Origin: Protonemura montana | Lineage: Eukaryota > Arthropoda > Insecta > Plecoptera > Nemouridae | NCBI GenBank assembly: GCA_947568835.1 | Contig: OX387603.1 | Location: 22,840,651-22,904,650 of the forward strand | DNA: 64,000 bases | Direction: 5' to 3' | In this document: positions 27,687 to 39,313 of the stretch, one piece after another | Numbering within the stretch: the first letter of the stretch is position 1 | How the letters are laid out: each line of letters opens with the position of its first letter | Notes under the pieces: generated by a model | The model's database searches: none | What the model was told of the DNA's origin: nothing | Seen by the model: only the letters and a program-made list of their open reading frames with translations | Made by a program: the position numbers and the translations under genes

Positions 27687-29287
27687 TTATCGCACTACAT
27701 GGAGAGGGATCGCCATATTCCGTGGAAGCCTGCGGATCAATTCGTCACCAAGTGGCTTCGAGACTTGCAGCCATGTGTACTTATCAATGATGCCGACCTC
27801 TTCCAACGGTTTTCGGAAGGATACGAGGGCTGTCAGGCAGAGCCCATCATTGGTAGCTTCAGGTTTTCCTGTGTGTTCAACTGACAATATCCCGTGCGGT
27901 TTGTGGGGTGGGAGGTCAGCTCCAAATATTTCCTATCGAAAGGAAAATCAATGTGTAAATAAAGGACTAAAGGCATAAAATGTGTTAAGGCTAACACCAA
28001 ATATAATGTCACAATTATTGGTAGATAGAAAACGTACAGTCATAAATTTCTTCAGTGTTGAGTGGAGATTCTTGGTTGGGTTAATATCGCACATTGGCAG
28101 ATGAACTTCGTTCTTTTCGGATAAGAGAATATGTACGCAATTACTGTAAGAAGTTAACATGATAAGAAAAACATCTGCATTGGTCACTAGAAAATTGAGG
28201 ACAAAAAAATTTCAAAAACCAAATAATTTTCAGAAAATATTTTGTATGGACGTACTTGCTACGTTTCCTGATGCATACCACAAGTCTCAAGAGAAGTTTG
28301 TGGTGTCGTTTGTTTACGGGCATCACAAGGCCATGCCATGGTCCTTCTCTTGGCTTCGAGTGGTAGTCCCGGCCCCTCTCAATTATTGGGTGAATGTCAT
28401 TTGCTCGAAGACTTAGTTCAGCGATATTTCCTACCCATTTTGCTTGCAAGGATTCAGAATCTGCATCTTTGGGAGTTTTTAAACGGCCTCCTGAAGAGAA
28501 AAAGGAATATGTCAATTAATCAGTGGAAGAACAGTGTGCCATCTTTCCAAATGAAAGTTGAGTTTGGTCAAATTGGTTAAGACGAGAAATACAAATAAAA
28601 TCATTCTTTACCAGTTATTCTTCCAGTGAGAACAAATCGAAACCAAGAGCCGCTAGCAGTTTCCACCATCAATAAGGTGGTTGGTTCCATTTCGAGACCG
28701 GTTTCCTCCAATACTTCTCTTTTAACAGCTTCCTGTTAGGGACAAAGATTTTCCTAGTTATGATGGCTTCTAAAGGAGTGTCTGGTGAGTGCAACTTGGC
28801 CAAAGACAACTTGGCCGTAATTTAATCCTAAGGCTCAAAAATTGAAAATGACAAAATCATAAAATAGAACGTACTGCAATATCCTCTCCCGGTTCAATCC
28901 TTCCTGCAGGCAAATACCACTGCCCTGCACATGAGCTCTTAGCTTCCTGCATCATAAGAACTTCTCCTGCATCATTGACAAGTATTCCGACAACAATATA
29001 AGTCACAGTAGACTTGACAATGGGAACGTAATCGGCAGACGCAGACGGTGTTACACCCTTTGCCGCTAAGAAATGACAAGAAACCAATTATTATTTACCA
29101 ATCATTATTAAGAACACAGTTCCAACCACACCTTGCAATGTAAGTATGTCAAAATATTGTCTCTCCTGAACTCTGAATCACCTGTAGCTTCATTCTGATC
29201 CTCTAGTGTGAAATCACACAGTTCATCGCTTTCATCTAATGCTTCGCCATGTAGCAACCGTTGAATATTTTCTTCAACTCTATCCAT
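27687..29287 (-). CDS. NUDT18: NUDT18-type Nudix hydrolase (8-oxo-(d)GDP phosphatase)
   Basis: Hydrolyses oxidised guanine nucleoside diphosphates to monophosphates, cleaning the nucleotide pool. Six exons on the minus strand join in phase: 29287-29182, 29065-28875, 28732-28612, 28490-28256, 28143-28038 and 27932-27687, giving 334 residues (vertebrate NUDT18 is about 323). The Nudix box GX5EX7REUXEEXGU is complete when exons 2 and 3 are joined (GRIEPGEDIA, then EAVKREVLEETGL). NUDT18-specific strings include SSCAGQWYLPAGR and GRLKTPKDADSESLQAKWV. The C-terminal third also follows NUDT18, which separates it from MTH1. The N-terminus MDRVEENIQRLLHGEALDES matches the start expected for the family. 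It is divergent from AIMP1, and a copy of a shared 69-bp element lies about 210 bp upstream of its ATG. Confidence 0.93.
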
Positions 29288-29498
29288 TTTAACACATGAA
29301 ATTTGCCTATTCTAAAAGAAATACACGGAAAGTCCACGTAAAACCACAACACACACACAGCACATGCCTTTGGGCAAGTGTCAGCCCATCCTACTTGTCA
29401 AGTGGGGTGAGGGGTGGGTGGGTTCCGTGACCTCAAAGAGTGCACATTCCTTTAACCAGCTGACTATCAAGGTTATTCTCGTCTACGGTCTCAGAAAA

Positions 29499-29567
29499 GC
29501 GGACCCCAGCTAGCGGCATATTCAGATTGAACATGGCGGATATAAAATTACCCTTGAAGAGGCTACA
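29499..29567 (-). promoter_or_regulatory. Shared promoter-proximal element, NUDT18 copy
   Basis: Reverse complement matches 30756-30823 at about 59 of 69 positions. Both copies share CTCTTCAAGGGTA and CGCCATGTTCAAT; the latter contains GCCATGTT, a fit to the YY1/Pho core GCCATNTT. It reads in the direction of NUDT18 transcription and ends about 210 bp from its ATG. Function is inferred from position. Confidence 0.55.
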
Positions 29568-30755
29568 TGCTCTTCCTGCACCGCCACACCGTTCAAAAGT
29601 TCAGAAACGCACAGACCACACGCAGAAAAATCCATGTGAATTTTAAAAACCATACACTGGAGATAACAGAAAAATTTACGGCTTTTCCGATTCACACTAA
29701 AACAAAAAGTTAAATGATTATCAATCCATGGATCAAACTATTTAATTTTCCCCTTTCCTTACTTAATTAAAACTTAAAGGCACTCTCCGTGCCAACAAGC
29801 GACAAAGCGATTAGCTTCTCTACACACGAGTCCTACACCATTTCGATCAGCCACTTCAGATAAGACTACAATAAATTGACATTGGTACTTTGTGAATCCT
29901 TTAGTTGAGTTTTCCAGCACAACAACCCAGACGGCTCCAAAAGGAATAAGAGGTACGATGAGCTTGGATTGCACCCCTCTTCCGAAGCTAAACACTGAAC
30001 TCATCTAGATGAGTAGAGCCACAGGTTATTTAAATAAATATGGTACCTCTAGCTCACACAAAATAAAATCGCTTCAAATACAAAGGGAGTCAATTATCCC
30101 GTCAAAACTCTACGAAAATTTTGGACCATCGAAATTCTCTGAGTAAGAAAAGTGCGCCGGGAATGACTTGACAGCGAGCAACTCTGCCAGTCTAAATTGA
30201 AAAGACATTCGATGAGCTTGGGATTTGGGAACAACTCTAGCAATTTTGCCATAATGAGATAAATCTACTGGCGTCATATATGGCCTTTGCATCAAACCCA
30301 AACTGTTCTGATCAAAGTTTGGACACTCTCGGTGTTCTTACTCAGTAAGTTCCTATAATTTTACAGAATTATTGAATTGGGCTAGGTTTTCGTTTTGATA
30401 GTTGCCGGTTTAGTAACCCAAGGTACCAAGAAATCGATTCGATGTTGGGTATTGAATATTGAATGCTCTTAAACCTGTAACGCCTGTACAGAAAATCCGG
30501 CACGAGGTTTCCTTTCACCTCAAAGTGCTATTATTTTGTTTGTTTTAACATTTTAAACGTTTTTTTTTAATGGTTTTTAAGTTGGACAGGACACGATTTT
30601 ATTCTGGTAGATACCAGTGATTTGGCAAGTTTAACTGTCCATAGCCAGGGTCTGACAGTGCCATGCACCGCAAGGGAAAAGCTTTCAGTTCCTCCACCGG
30701 CCACTAGATGACACTAGGTTATATAAAAGTATCTTTGGTCCGTAGTATTCTTGAT

Positions 30756-30823
30756 TGTAGCCTCTTCAAGGGTATTAATATATTCGCCATGTTCAATGTC
30801 AATATGCTGCTGGTTGGGGTCCG
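30756..30823 (+). promoter_or_regulatory. Shared promoter-proximal element, AIMP1 copy
   Basis: Partner of 29499-29567. It reads in the direction of AIMP1 transcription and ends about 105 bp before its ATG. It contains the same CGCCATGTTCAAT core. A TATATAAAAG stretch lies about 35 bp before it, a possible TATA box. Confidence 0.55.
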
Positions 30824-30927
30824 GTAGTTCGGAAGGCAATTTTTTCATGCGGAGGGTGGTCACCGCTGGGTATTGCAACCAAGCTTTTAATTATATTTCA
30901 AAGCAAACAATAATTTTATTGAAAAGT

Positions 30928-32350
30928 ATGTCTTCCCCTGATGTGCTGAAGCGGTTTGAGTCGCGAGCTGCTACGGCGGAGGAATTAATTAAGACATTGC
31001 GAACAGAGGTGAGGTTATGTAGAAGTGCCAGCATTGGTGCCAGTATGCTGATCAGACGATATATGTCGTACAATTTCTGAGCTGAGAACAAACCATAATT
31101 GTACATTTTTATCTATTTGATTACTGATTAATGAGCTGAACTTTAAATTGTTTCAGATCGAAGAAGTAAAGAAGTTGAAGGCTGAGGAATACAGCAAGGA
31201 TAATCTGGATCTTCTACGATCAGAAAATGAACAGTTGAAGAACGAAGTTGAAAAATGGAAGAAGCGTCTAATTGAATTGGAAATCAAGAACGGCCTAGAA
31301 CAGGTTACTACAGGGTGGATTTAAGTAAGATCAACTACCTAACAATTTTTATTACAAAAGTAAATGTTGTTAACAGGTGCCACTTCCACAAACTGGTAAA
31401 GCAAATACTACATCAACATTACCCAAACCAGCACAGCCTGTTGCAGCTCCTACAGCACCACCAACCAATGAAGTCAAAAATGACAAAAAAAAGCCAGCTG
31501 CAGAGAAGAAAGCCAAGAGCGGTAGCGGAGGCTCTGCACCTGCCGTTGTTGCTGAAGAACCACCTGTAGATGTTGGTCGACTCGATTTCCGAGTTGGAAA
31601 GATTGTCACCGCTAAAAAACATCCAGATGCTGATTCTCTCTACGTTGAAGAAGTAGATGTTGGGGAGGAAAAACCGCGAACTGTGGTAATTTAAATTTCT
31701 TATTATTATTACTTCAATCTATTGGATTTTCTAGCTAAATGATATATTATATTGGTAGGATAATCTTAATAATGGCATACAAAAGTATGCATGCAAAAGT
31801 GTTCAGTATTGCCTATTGTAGTTAATTTGGTAACTGGCCACCCACACAGACATTGACAGAAAGAAAAATTAGGAAGGAAACCATGTCTTAATTAAAACAA
31901 TAGAATTAAAATACCTGATATTGAAACTGCCTACTGACAAAGTACATGCATCTAATTGAACTGAACTTCTTTGTCCAGGTGAGTGGTCTGGTCAAGTATG
32001 TGCCACTAGAAGAGATGCAGGGCCGACTCGTCGTTTTGCTATGCAACCTGAAGCCGTCCAAGATGCGAGGCGTGACATCGGAGGCGATGGTCATGTGTGC
32101 CAGCACTGCAGACAAGGTTGAGATTCTCACCCCTCCAGCCGGAAGCGTGCCAGGTGACCTCGTCCACGTCGAAGGTTTCCCTCGCCTCCCGGATGCTGTC
32201 CTCAATCCCAAAAAGAAGATCTTCGAGACGGTAGCACCGGACTTGAAGACGAGCGCCGATAAAGTTGCCACTTACAAGGGCGTTGCTATGAATGTGCCTG
32301 GTAAAGGGTTTGTGACAGCTCCTAGTCTGGTTGGTGTTCCAATCAAATAA
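30928..32350 (+). CDS. AIMP1: Aminoacyl tRNA synthetase complex-interacting protein 1 (p43/EMAPII)
   Basis: Structural, tRNA-binding subunit of the multi-aminoacyl-tRNA synthetase complex; it contacts arginyl- and glutaminyl-tRNA synthetases in animals. Four exons join in phase: 30928-31008, 31157-31303, 31377-31685 and 31979-32350, giving 302 residues. Residues about 1-75 form a Leu-rich coiled coil ([20 protein letters not shown]). Next comes a Lys/Ala/Pro linker. The C-terminal EMAPII OB-fold begins near [19 protein letters not shown] and holds [43 protein letters not shown] and SEAMVMCAS. Length and order match animal AIMP1. An AATAAA overlaps the stop codon. UFL1 starts only 280 bp downstream on the same strand. 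Confidence 0.96.
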
Positions 32351-32629
32351 AATTTTTCTTTTTGCAATTTCTTAACTGCTTTAACATGGGTTGAATTTGT
32401 CAGAAAATAAGTCGTGGAGAAAATATTTTTGTGCATTTTTTCTTTTTTCCCTGCTTTAGGTATTTTCCACCTGTCTTTTTTCATTAAAATTATTGAACTA
32501 AACAATGTATTTTCTACTTTATTTAGTATCCTGTAATTTTTACTGAAATTTACTTATCAAATTTACGATCAATATTTTTGGCTTGGGTAGTATGTGTTCT
32601 AATGTCAGTAGACGAACCAAGCAGCCGAC

Positions 32630-35600
32630 ATGTCATCAGAAGAGTGGAATGAAGTAAAGCGTTTGGCAGCAGATTTCCAGAAAGCTCAGCTTAGCACCTC
32701 TGAGCAAAAGTGAGTTCATGTTATTTACATTGACAGGTTTTTTATTGCCGGTATGTAAGTCGACTGCTTACTTTTTCTGAGCCATAATGTACCAGCTGCT
32801 GTGATTTTTAGGTTAAGGGGAAAGTAAAGATAAGAAAATATAAATATTCGATGTTTTTGACTATGCTTATTTTTCCAGATTATCCGAAGGAAATATTATC
32901 GAAATAATCAACAAGCTTGTAGAGACTAAGCTTCTTGATGTCATATTCACGCTCGACGGCAAGGAGTATGTTACTCCGCAACATCTTAACCGTGAGATCC
33001 GCGATGAGCTGTATGTTCACGGCGGCCGAATCAATTTGGTTGATCTGGCCAGTATCCTTAATGTGGATCTGAGCCAAGTCACTGAAAGAGCTTCTGAGAT
33101 TAAAAAATCAGACCCCAGCTATTCCATCATTCTTGGTCAATTGATCGACAAATCTTATTTGAAGAAAATTGCTGTTGAAATCGACGAAAAGCTGTCAGAA
33201 GAGGGTCATCTCACCATAGGAGATTTGACTCAACTCTATGATCTGCCAAGCAATTTTTTACAATCTGTAAGTAATATTTCGTATCCCAAATCTGAAGAAC
33301 TATCGTATTTCAGAAGTCTCTGTTGCCTGCCATGAATTTGACTCGAAGACAGTTACACTTATAAAGGCTTTTGTCTTGCATGTGAAACTTTATACTTGTT
33401 TTTTAATTTAATTTAGGTAATTGAGAAAAACATTGGTAAAACTATCCGAGGTAAGCAAGACAGGACTGATCCATCACATTTCTTCACTGATGCATTTGTC
33501 TCTCGGAACCAAGCTTGCATTCGTGGAGCATTAGCTGCAGTCACCAGACCAGTCAACATTTCCACCCTTCTTTCCCAGTGTAACCTTCAAGAAGGAGTAT
33601 TTTTTTGTAAGTAGATTATCCTTCTTTAATTGTACTTATCTATAATTTAGTTATGAATTAAGCAGCTAGAAACATAATTATTTGTTTTGTTGCTAGCTAT
33701 CATCGAAGGAATGATTCAAAATAAAGAAGTACCTGGAGTCATAAGCGGAAAGCAAGGCAGTAACGCAATCTACGTACCCTCCATTTACTCGAAATCCCAG
33801 AATGACTGGGTAAATAGCTTTTACAGACAAAACGGATATTTAGGTGTGTACTATATCTATTCTACTTCTAAATAGACTGATTATTTGATTTGTAATGTGA
33901 ATAAAAACTGAAAAGGTACCAGCATACCTCCTGATTTCCCCAATTATGTACATGTTTATATTTTCAGAATACGAAGCCTTGACACGTCTTGGAATATCTG
34001 ATCCTCATACATTTTTGCGGAAGCATTTTCCAAATGAAAAGCTGATGCTTCTGTCGTCTTGTGCTGTTGGAGCACAATTGTTTGAGATTGTTGAGGCAGC
34101 GGTAGACGAAGCTATCGCCACTGGTACATTCATTGATGTTATGGTGGGTATGATAGTACCACTGGAATGGAGACTAAAAGCAACAAATACTCTGAGAGTC
34201 TGTTAAATAATATTATTTTGTTCTTTTCTAGCCTATACTACCTTCTGTTTTTGAAACGGAAGACGCCGATGAAATTCTGCAGGAAATCTTAAAAAACCGA
34301 AAAAACAAATTATCTAACCAAATTCAAATATACTGCAGCACAATCGCAGTAACCGACCAATTTATTCAGCACATTACAAAATCGTTTGATGACGTAATCA
34401 AAGAGAAAGCAGAGAAGGTGGTTTCACAGGGGATTTATCAGCAATTTCATGCCGAAAACAAGTTGAACCAGAACCGGAATAATGCCGAAGAAGATATGGG
34501 AGGGAAGTCGTCAGACAAACGAGAGGAGCGTAGAAAAAAAGCAACTGGTGGCAAAGGGGGTGGAGGTATGTGATTCTGACATGTCAAATTTTGCTGCTCA
34601 TTTACACGTTCTTCTTTTAAAAAGTCCCATAAGTAGCCAGTTAAACAATTCAACAATCTAATAATGTAATATTTTTATTAGGCACTCAAGGTAGGGAAAC
34701 AAAGATGAAATCTACAAAAAAGAAACACCAGCGCGGCAAGAATACTGGCGGTGGTGACTCCGATTCCGATACTCCACAGTCGTCCTCCAAAGAGGCAAAG
34801 GGGCACGGAACAAAGCTGGAGCTGCTCAGCTTAGCAGACGTAAAGGAAGTGATCGAAGGAGATGACTTGCTCATGGAAGACGATTTAGTGGACTTTGTAG
34901 CAGAGCTAGCCAGCCAGTTGCATCCGTAAGTGGTGAAATTTCATTCTGAACCTGTTTGTGTAGATAGCTAATATTATAGATAGTCGATATTTGTCATTAA
35001 GACTGACCTTGTCTCAAACTGCAAATTTAGCTGCGTATGTAAAACTTACAATATTTAGTCACTGTCTCTGTGAGGTATTTGTTAAAAAATTGTTCAACCA
35101 GTGGCATAACTACCGGCAGGGCAGGTGGGGCAACTGCCCCCGGGCCCAGAGGTTTTTCCCTAAAAACTTGGGCGTGTGCCATTCTCAGGCCCGCCGACGA
35201 TCCCGTGCCCATGACCCAGGTGAAATTTATTTGTTGTGTTGTTTGTTGTAAATCTTGTCCCTGGGCCCAGGTATACCTAGTTATGGCACTGTGTTCAACT
35301 ATAGGTAGCTGAAACCATGTATTAAGAAATCCTAAATCCTAACTTGTCACAGTGATGGCAAGTGGTTATGTTATCACTTATCAAGTATGCATGAAAGCGT
35401 TTAAGTGTTGAGACATGCGCTCCCTAAGTATTGAAAAATATTATTAATCTCGTTTTCAGGTCTTTGAACAAAGCGGCATTGACTGCAGCTCAAGCCGAGT
35501 TTGAAAGCACAATCGCTTCGAGCGCTCAACTGCGCCGCAAAGTTCATAGCGACCTGCAGGAAAAACTTAACTCAATGGTGGTCAACGTCCGGCAGTTTGA

Positions 35601-36588
35601 GAAGGGTTTGAAAAACTTCCCGCAGAAAGAAACGCAACTGCAACTCGCAAGATATTTGATGAAATCGCTGTGCACGGAAGTCGCAAATGAGATTTTTGCG
35701 TTTGTCGCACAGGAGAATATGATTCAATACGATAATAGCAAAGAGCTTACCATTGAGGTATGAAATATTGTTTTTGATAGCAGAATGACCTATAGATAGT
35801 TTCTCATTTTGATATTATTGATAAAAATGATTGGGGAGACATTGCACTCATACTAGTTTTCATGGCTAAGCATATCCATCTTCTGCTTTCAGGCTAGGGC
35901 TAAGATAGCCAATGATCTTCCTAGCGCGGCTAAAGACACTCTTATGAGCATGCACAAGTCCTTGGCGTCTGACAGCATCGACGCTTTTCTGAACACTTGC
36001 GAGCCAGCGATGGGCTTGGGCGTTTGCGACATGGTCTTACGAAAGTACGACAAGAAAAAGGAAAGGCCATTATTGTTCGGCCACCGCGCTGGCCTTTTGG
36101 AACAATTGCAGTCGGCAGAAGATCCCTCTGCGGTGCTTCTGCTAGCAGCTCTGGTTATTTTCGAGACCATCACGCAAACAATGCTGCACGCGTCTGGTAG
36201 ATTTGTTTCGCTCATTTTGGAATTCATACGGACGGGTCTTTCCAACGAAGATTATATGGAATTGCAACATTTTTATGGTGAGCTGTAGGAATTACTTTAA
36301 ATTAATAAATTATCTTAATAAGTCTGCAATCCTGTGGGACAGTGACACGGTCTCAAAACTTGCACGAGTTTTTTAATAATATCATTTCTGTTTGACTTTG
36401 GGATTTCAGAGTTTGTTAGAAATGTTCTTCTTTTTACAGATCTGGTCATGAAGACTCTTTCAGCAGATGCGGACAAAGAGTCACAGGAGGAGACTCTGAA
36501 GTCTCTATCAGAGCACATGCCCAAAGTGAAAGCAATCGCAGCCATTTACAAGAAACCAGCTCCATCTGACAAACAACAAGCAGATTGA
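32630..36588 (+). CDS. UFL1: E3 UFM1-protein ligase 1
   Basis: Scaffold-type E3 that, with DDRGK1/UFBP1 and CDK5RAP3 at the ER membrane, transfers UFM1 from UFC1 to targets such as RPL26. Ten exons join in phase: 32630-32709, 32879-33266, 33417-33606, 33697-33843, 33968-34143, 34232-34565, 34682-34925, 35460-35757, 35893-36277 and 36440-36588, giving 796 residues (human 794). The N-terminus (EEWNEVKRLAADFQKAQLS) is the family helix that engages the partner. Winged-helix repeats follow (GGRINLVDLASILNVDLSQV, GHLTIGDLTQLYDL, RPVNISTLLSQCNL). A Lys/Ser-rich segment around residues 425-480 is a charged linker. The helical C-terminus has PAMGLGVCDMVLRKYDKKKE. The intron after 34925 carries a hAT-type insertion. 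Confidence 0.96.
35099..35291. mobile_element. hAT-type non-autonomous DNA element (MITE) in a UFL1 intron
   Basis: A 193-bp element flanked by a perfect 8-bp duplication TGTTCAAC (35091-35098 and 35292-35299), the size hAT transposases make. Termini are CAGTGGCATAACTA at the left and TAGTTATGGCACTG at the right, inverted repeats with one mismatch over 14 bp. The interior is rich in GGGCCC-type motifs and has no coding capacity. Intact duplications suggest a fairly recent insertion. Confidence 0.85.
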
Positions 36589-39313
36589 GGGATCGAAATT
36601 TAAAATATAGATTTTAGGGTTTACCTACTGTGGAAATGTTTCTTTTTTCATCAGCTGGCATTTCTTTACTGTTTTTTATTTGGGGCTTTAGTGTTATTTA
36701 AAAAAGTTTATACTGTTTGAATTAAAAAAGGACATTATTGTGATGTTTTTCTATTGGTGAATGGACCTAAATAGCTAAATAAAATGTCATTTATTAATTT
36801 TGCTGAAATAAATTGTTTTTATTTTTCTTCCTCTCTAGCCCTCAAGTATGTGTTCAGTCAAAAATTGTTTTTTAAACTAACAAATTCCGATACTCACAAC
36901 TACTGTATCGCTGTCGCCACACGAATTTCGTTGAGTTTGGCGCTATCATACTTGTGAAGTGCCGCGCTCTCTGCCTAGAGGCCAGACAAGCTGGCACGGC
37001 TCCCGTCCTCTCCCCACACAGGTCCCTCCCTCTATAAATGGGTTGCGATAAGCCCATATGGCTCTGCACGCGAGGCTACCGTTTTCCAGCGAGGAGTGTA
37101 GCTGGTGCAATTCTTTAAATGATTGACATGTGCTACTCGAGGAGCTGAATTCATCTGAGGTAAAGTACATATTAATTGCATTGTTTTGGCGGGTCGAGCT
37201 CGACTGCTATATGTGGGTCACGTCCTGCTGATAAGTTCTAGCAGAAGTGTGATCGATGAATATGTGAGCCCGAATACGAGGACCGCGTTTTGTGCTGCCT
37301 GTACACGAGAGCACGTGGCACCTGCTCAAAACATTTACATAATCAAAATGTGTTTGTTTAGTTTACCTAGTTCTTGCTGGATGCTAGTTTGATAATTGTT
37401 CGGTTTTCGTTTCGCGTTATTTCTTGTAGAACAATCTTATTTGATGTTTAAACTGGTGATTTGGAGCTAGAGGTCTTGAGCTTTTGGTGTTTAATGAGTA
37501 ATCATAGCGAAGCACTTGAAAATTAGTTACCTGCTCAATTATAATATATGGAAATGACTTGACATTTTAATGGAGCTAGCTTTGTAAAGAAGTCAGCCTT
37601 CAACTTGAGTCGGTTTGGTTCATTGGAATGCAGATAATTTGCATGAGTGGTGCTATGTTTAAATATTTTCATTATTTAATTTTACCGATTTTATCAATTA
37701 AATGTCTTGACAAGTTTGAAATCTGACCGCCTCTCACCGAATCTGAGCTCTGTTTCGCGATTCTGAGGAAAAATCAGCCAATCGTGATCGTGTGTTCTCA
37801 ACATTGATTGCCAGCGTAAGAGTGCATTTTTTTTCGGGTTCTATTTTGGTCAGGGTCGTACGCACGTGGGGCGGTATCGCGTGTTGAGCTGACTGGGTGT
37901 GGAATTGCACACGCATTTACGGAAGTGCGTTGCGTTGAGATAGTAGCCGTAGTTTTAGGCGTTACCCGAAACTCCGCTGAGGTAGTTAGGATACAATTAC
38001 ACTAAAAAAATAACCATGCTATGGTGCAAATGCGTGAACGGCTTGAATCACTTTGATTTTGATCATTCATAAGGCTCAAATTGATTAGAACCCGATATGT
38101 CAGAGAACATTGTTGTTTATTAGTCGTTCGACAAATGACAATAACTCAGATCATCTTTCTCGCCAGCTTTGTTTGGAAATGTTCTCAAAATTTGACATGT
38201 GATGGCCAATAGCGCAATATATTTTTAAACCAAGGTAAAATATAAATACGAAGTCGAGAATACATCTTCTGTTTCTTTCTGAGAGTTCTTTCAGAGTGTC
38301 ACTTCTGCGTAGGCTAATGGAGACGTCATAAGCTACAAAAACAGTCTCGTGGGTATCACATTTTTTGGACAAACCCTGCTACGCTCGTGCTGCGAATGTC
38401 CGCATTGACTGTCAATGAAAGAACCCCAATGCACGGTTACATCACAGAGTGCCTCACACGTGGTAAAGAACCATGACGTCGATGCACAACATTTAGATGA
38501 CTAGTGCTATTAAGCACGAATGGCTGATGATTATACAGGAACTTATTGATTTGTGTCAACCATATTTTATTCAAGTTATACGAGACGTGGACAAAGACGT
38601 TTTTAACAAGATAATAATCGTGTGGTTTTAGCAGAACGTGTACTTGTCGTTTAAACTTGTTTGAAATTCTGGCATTTGGCAGCAAATCTGCTGGTAATAG
38701 ACTAGCTTACTCTACGCAGTAGTGTGTGCTTAGATTATTAGTAATAGCCGGTAATAGAGATGAACAATAAATAGCAAAATCTACTTGCTATGCATAACCA
38801 CTGTAAATTAATTATTCTTGTGTTAGTCGCTTGACCATGGTTATTACATCAAACAAGAAACTATACTTATACCCGTGTTAATACTGTAATTTTATAATAC
38901 TGTCCCGTTGTCGCACAGATAAATCGCAGATCGGTATCAAAGAAACTAGTTAACAGCTAAAATAATTACAATTCTGAACCCGACCGCCTAGCTCCATAAC
39001 CCATTCACATCACTTCCAACCTTAATTTCGCATTCGAGGAATCGCTCACTCGCCCCCACTCCCTCACGCATATTAAACGCGAGTCGATTTTCTGCACTTG
39101 TATTTGCATTTCGTGTTTCGCGATTTCCCGTCGTCGACCGTCCAGAGAGGCGTGTCCGCTCAAAACACGCTTATCTGGCGACTGTGTGTAGTTCCACTCT
39201 ATAGTGTTCGCCGATAGTGACAAGAGTGTCTTATGCTCGGTCGCTGTTCAGGCGACGACAGACGCTGTCTGGACCTCGCTGTGTGAGGACGTGCGCCCAA
39301 CCAAGCAGCGACC
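36589..39313. other. Intergenic region between UFL1 and the SLC16 transporter
   Basis: About 2.7 kb. AATAAA hexamers at 36778-36783 and 36807-36812 could end UFL1. A promoter-like stretch occurs near 37033. The last few hundred bases should be 5' UTR and promoter of the transporter. Open frames here, some on both strands, show no family resemblance. Confidence 0.5.
37033..37159 (+). promoter_or_regulatory. Possible TATA promoter and non-coding first exon
   Basis: TATAAA at 37033-37038 is followed about 120 bp later by a good donor (CTGAG|GTAAAG at 37160). This would suit a 5' UTR exon of about 95 nt, possibly an alternative start for the SLC16 gene. No transcript evidence is available. Confidence 0.25.

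Larger units (their letters stand above)
29288..30927. other. Intergenic region between divergent NUDT18 and AIMP1
   Basis: About 1.6 kb. Inverted 69-bp copies lie at 29499-29567 and 30756-30823. Between them on the minus strand are two stop-bounded frames (30301-30110, 63 codons; 30004-29774, 76 codons, MSSVFSFGRGVQSKLIVPLI...). They resemble no family I know and are not joined by clear splice sites. They could be a small gene, a decayed one, or chance. Confidence 0.4.
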
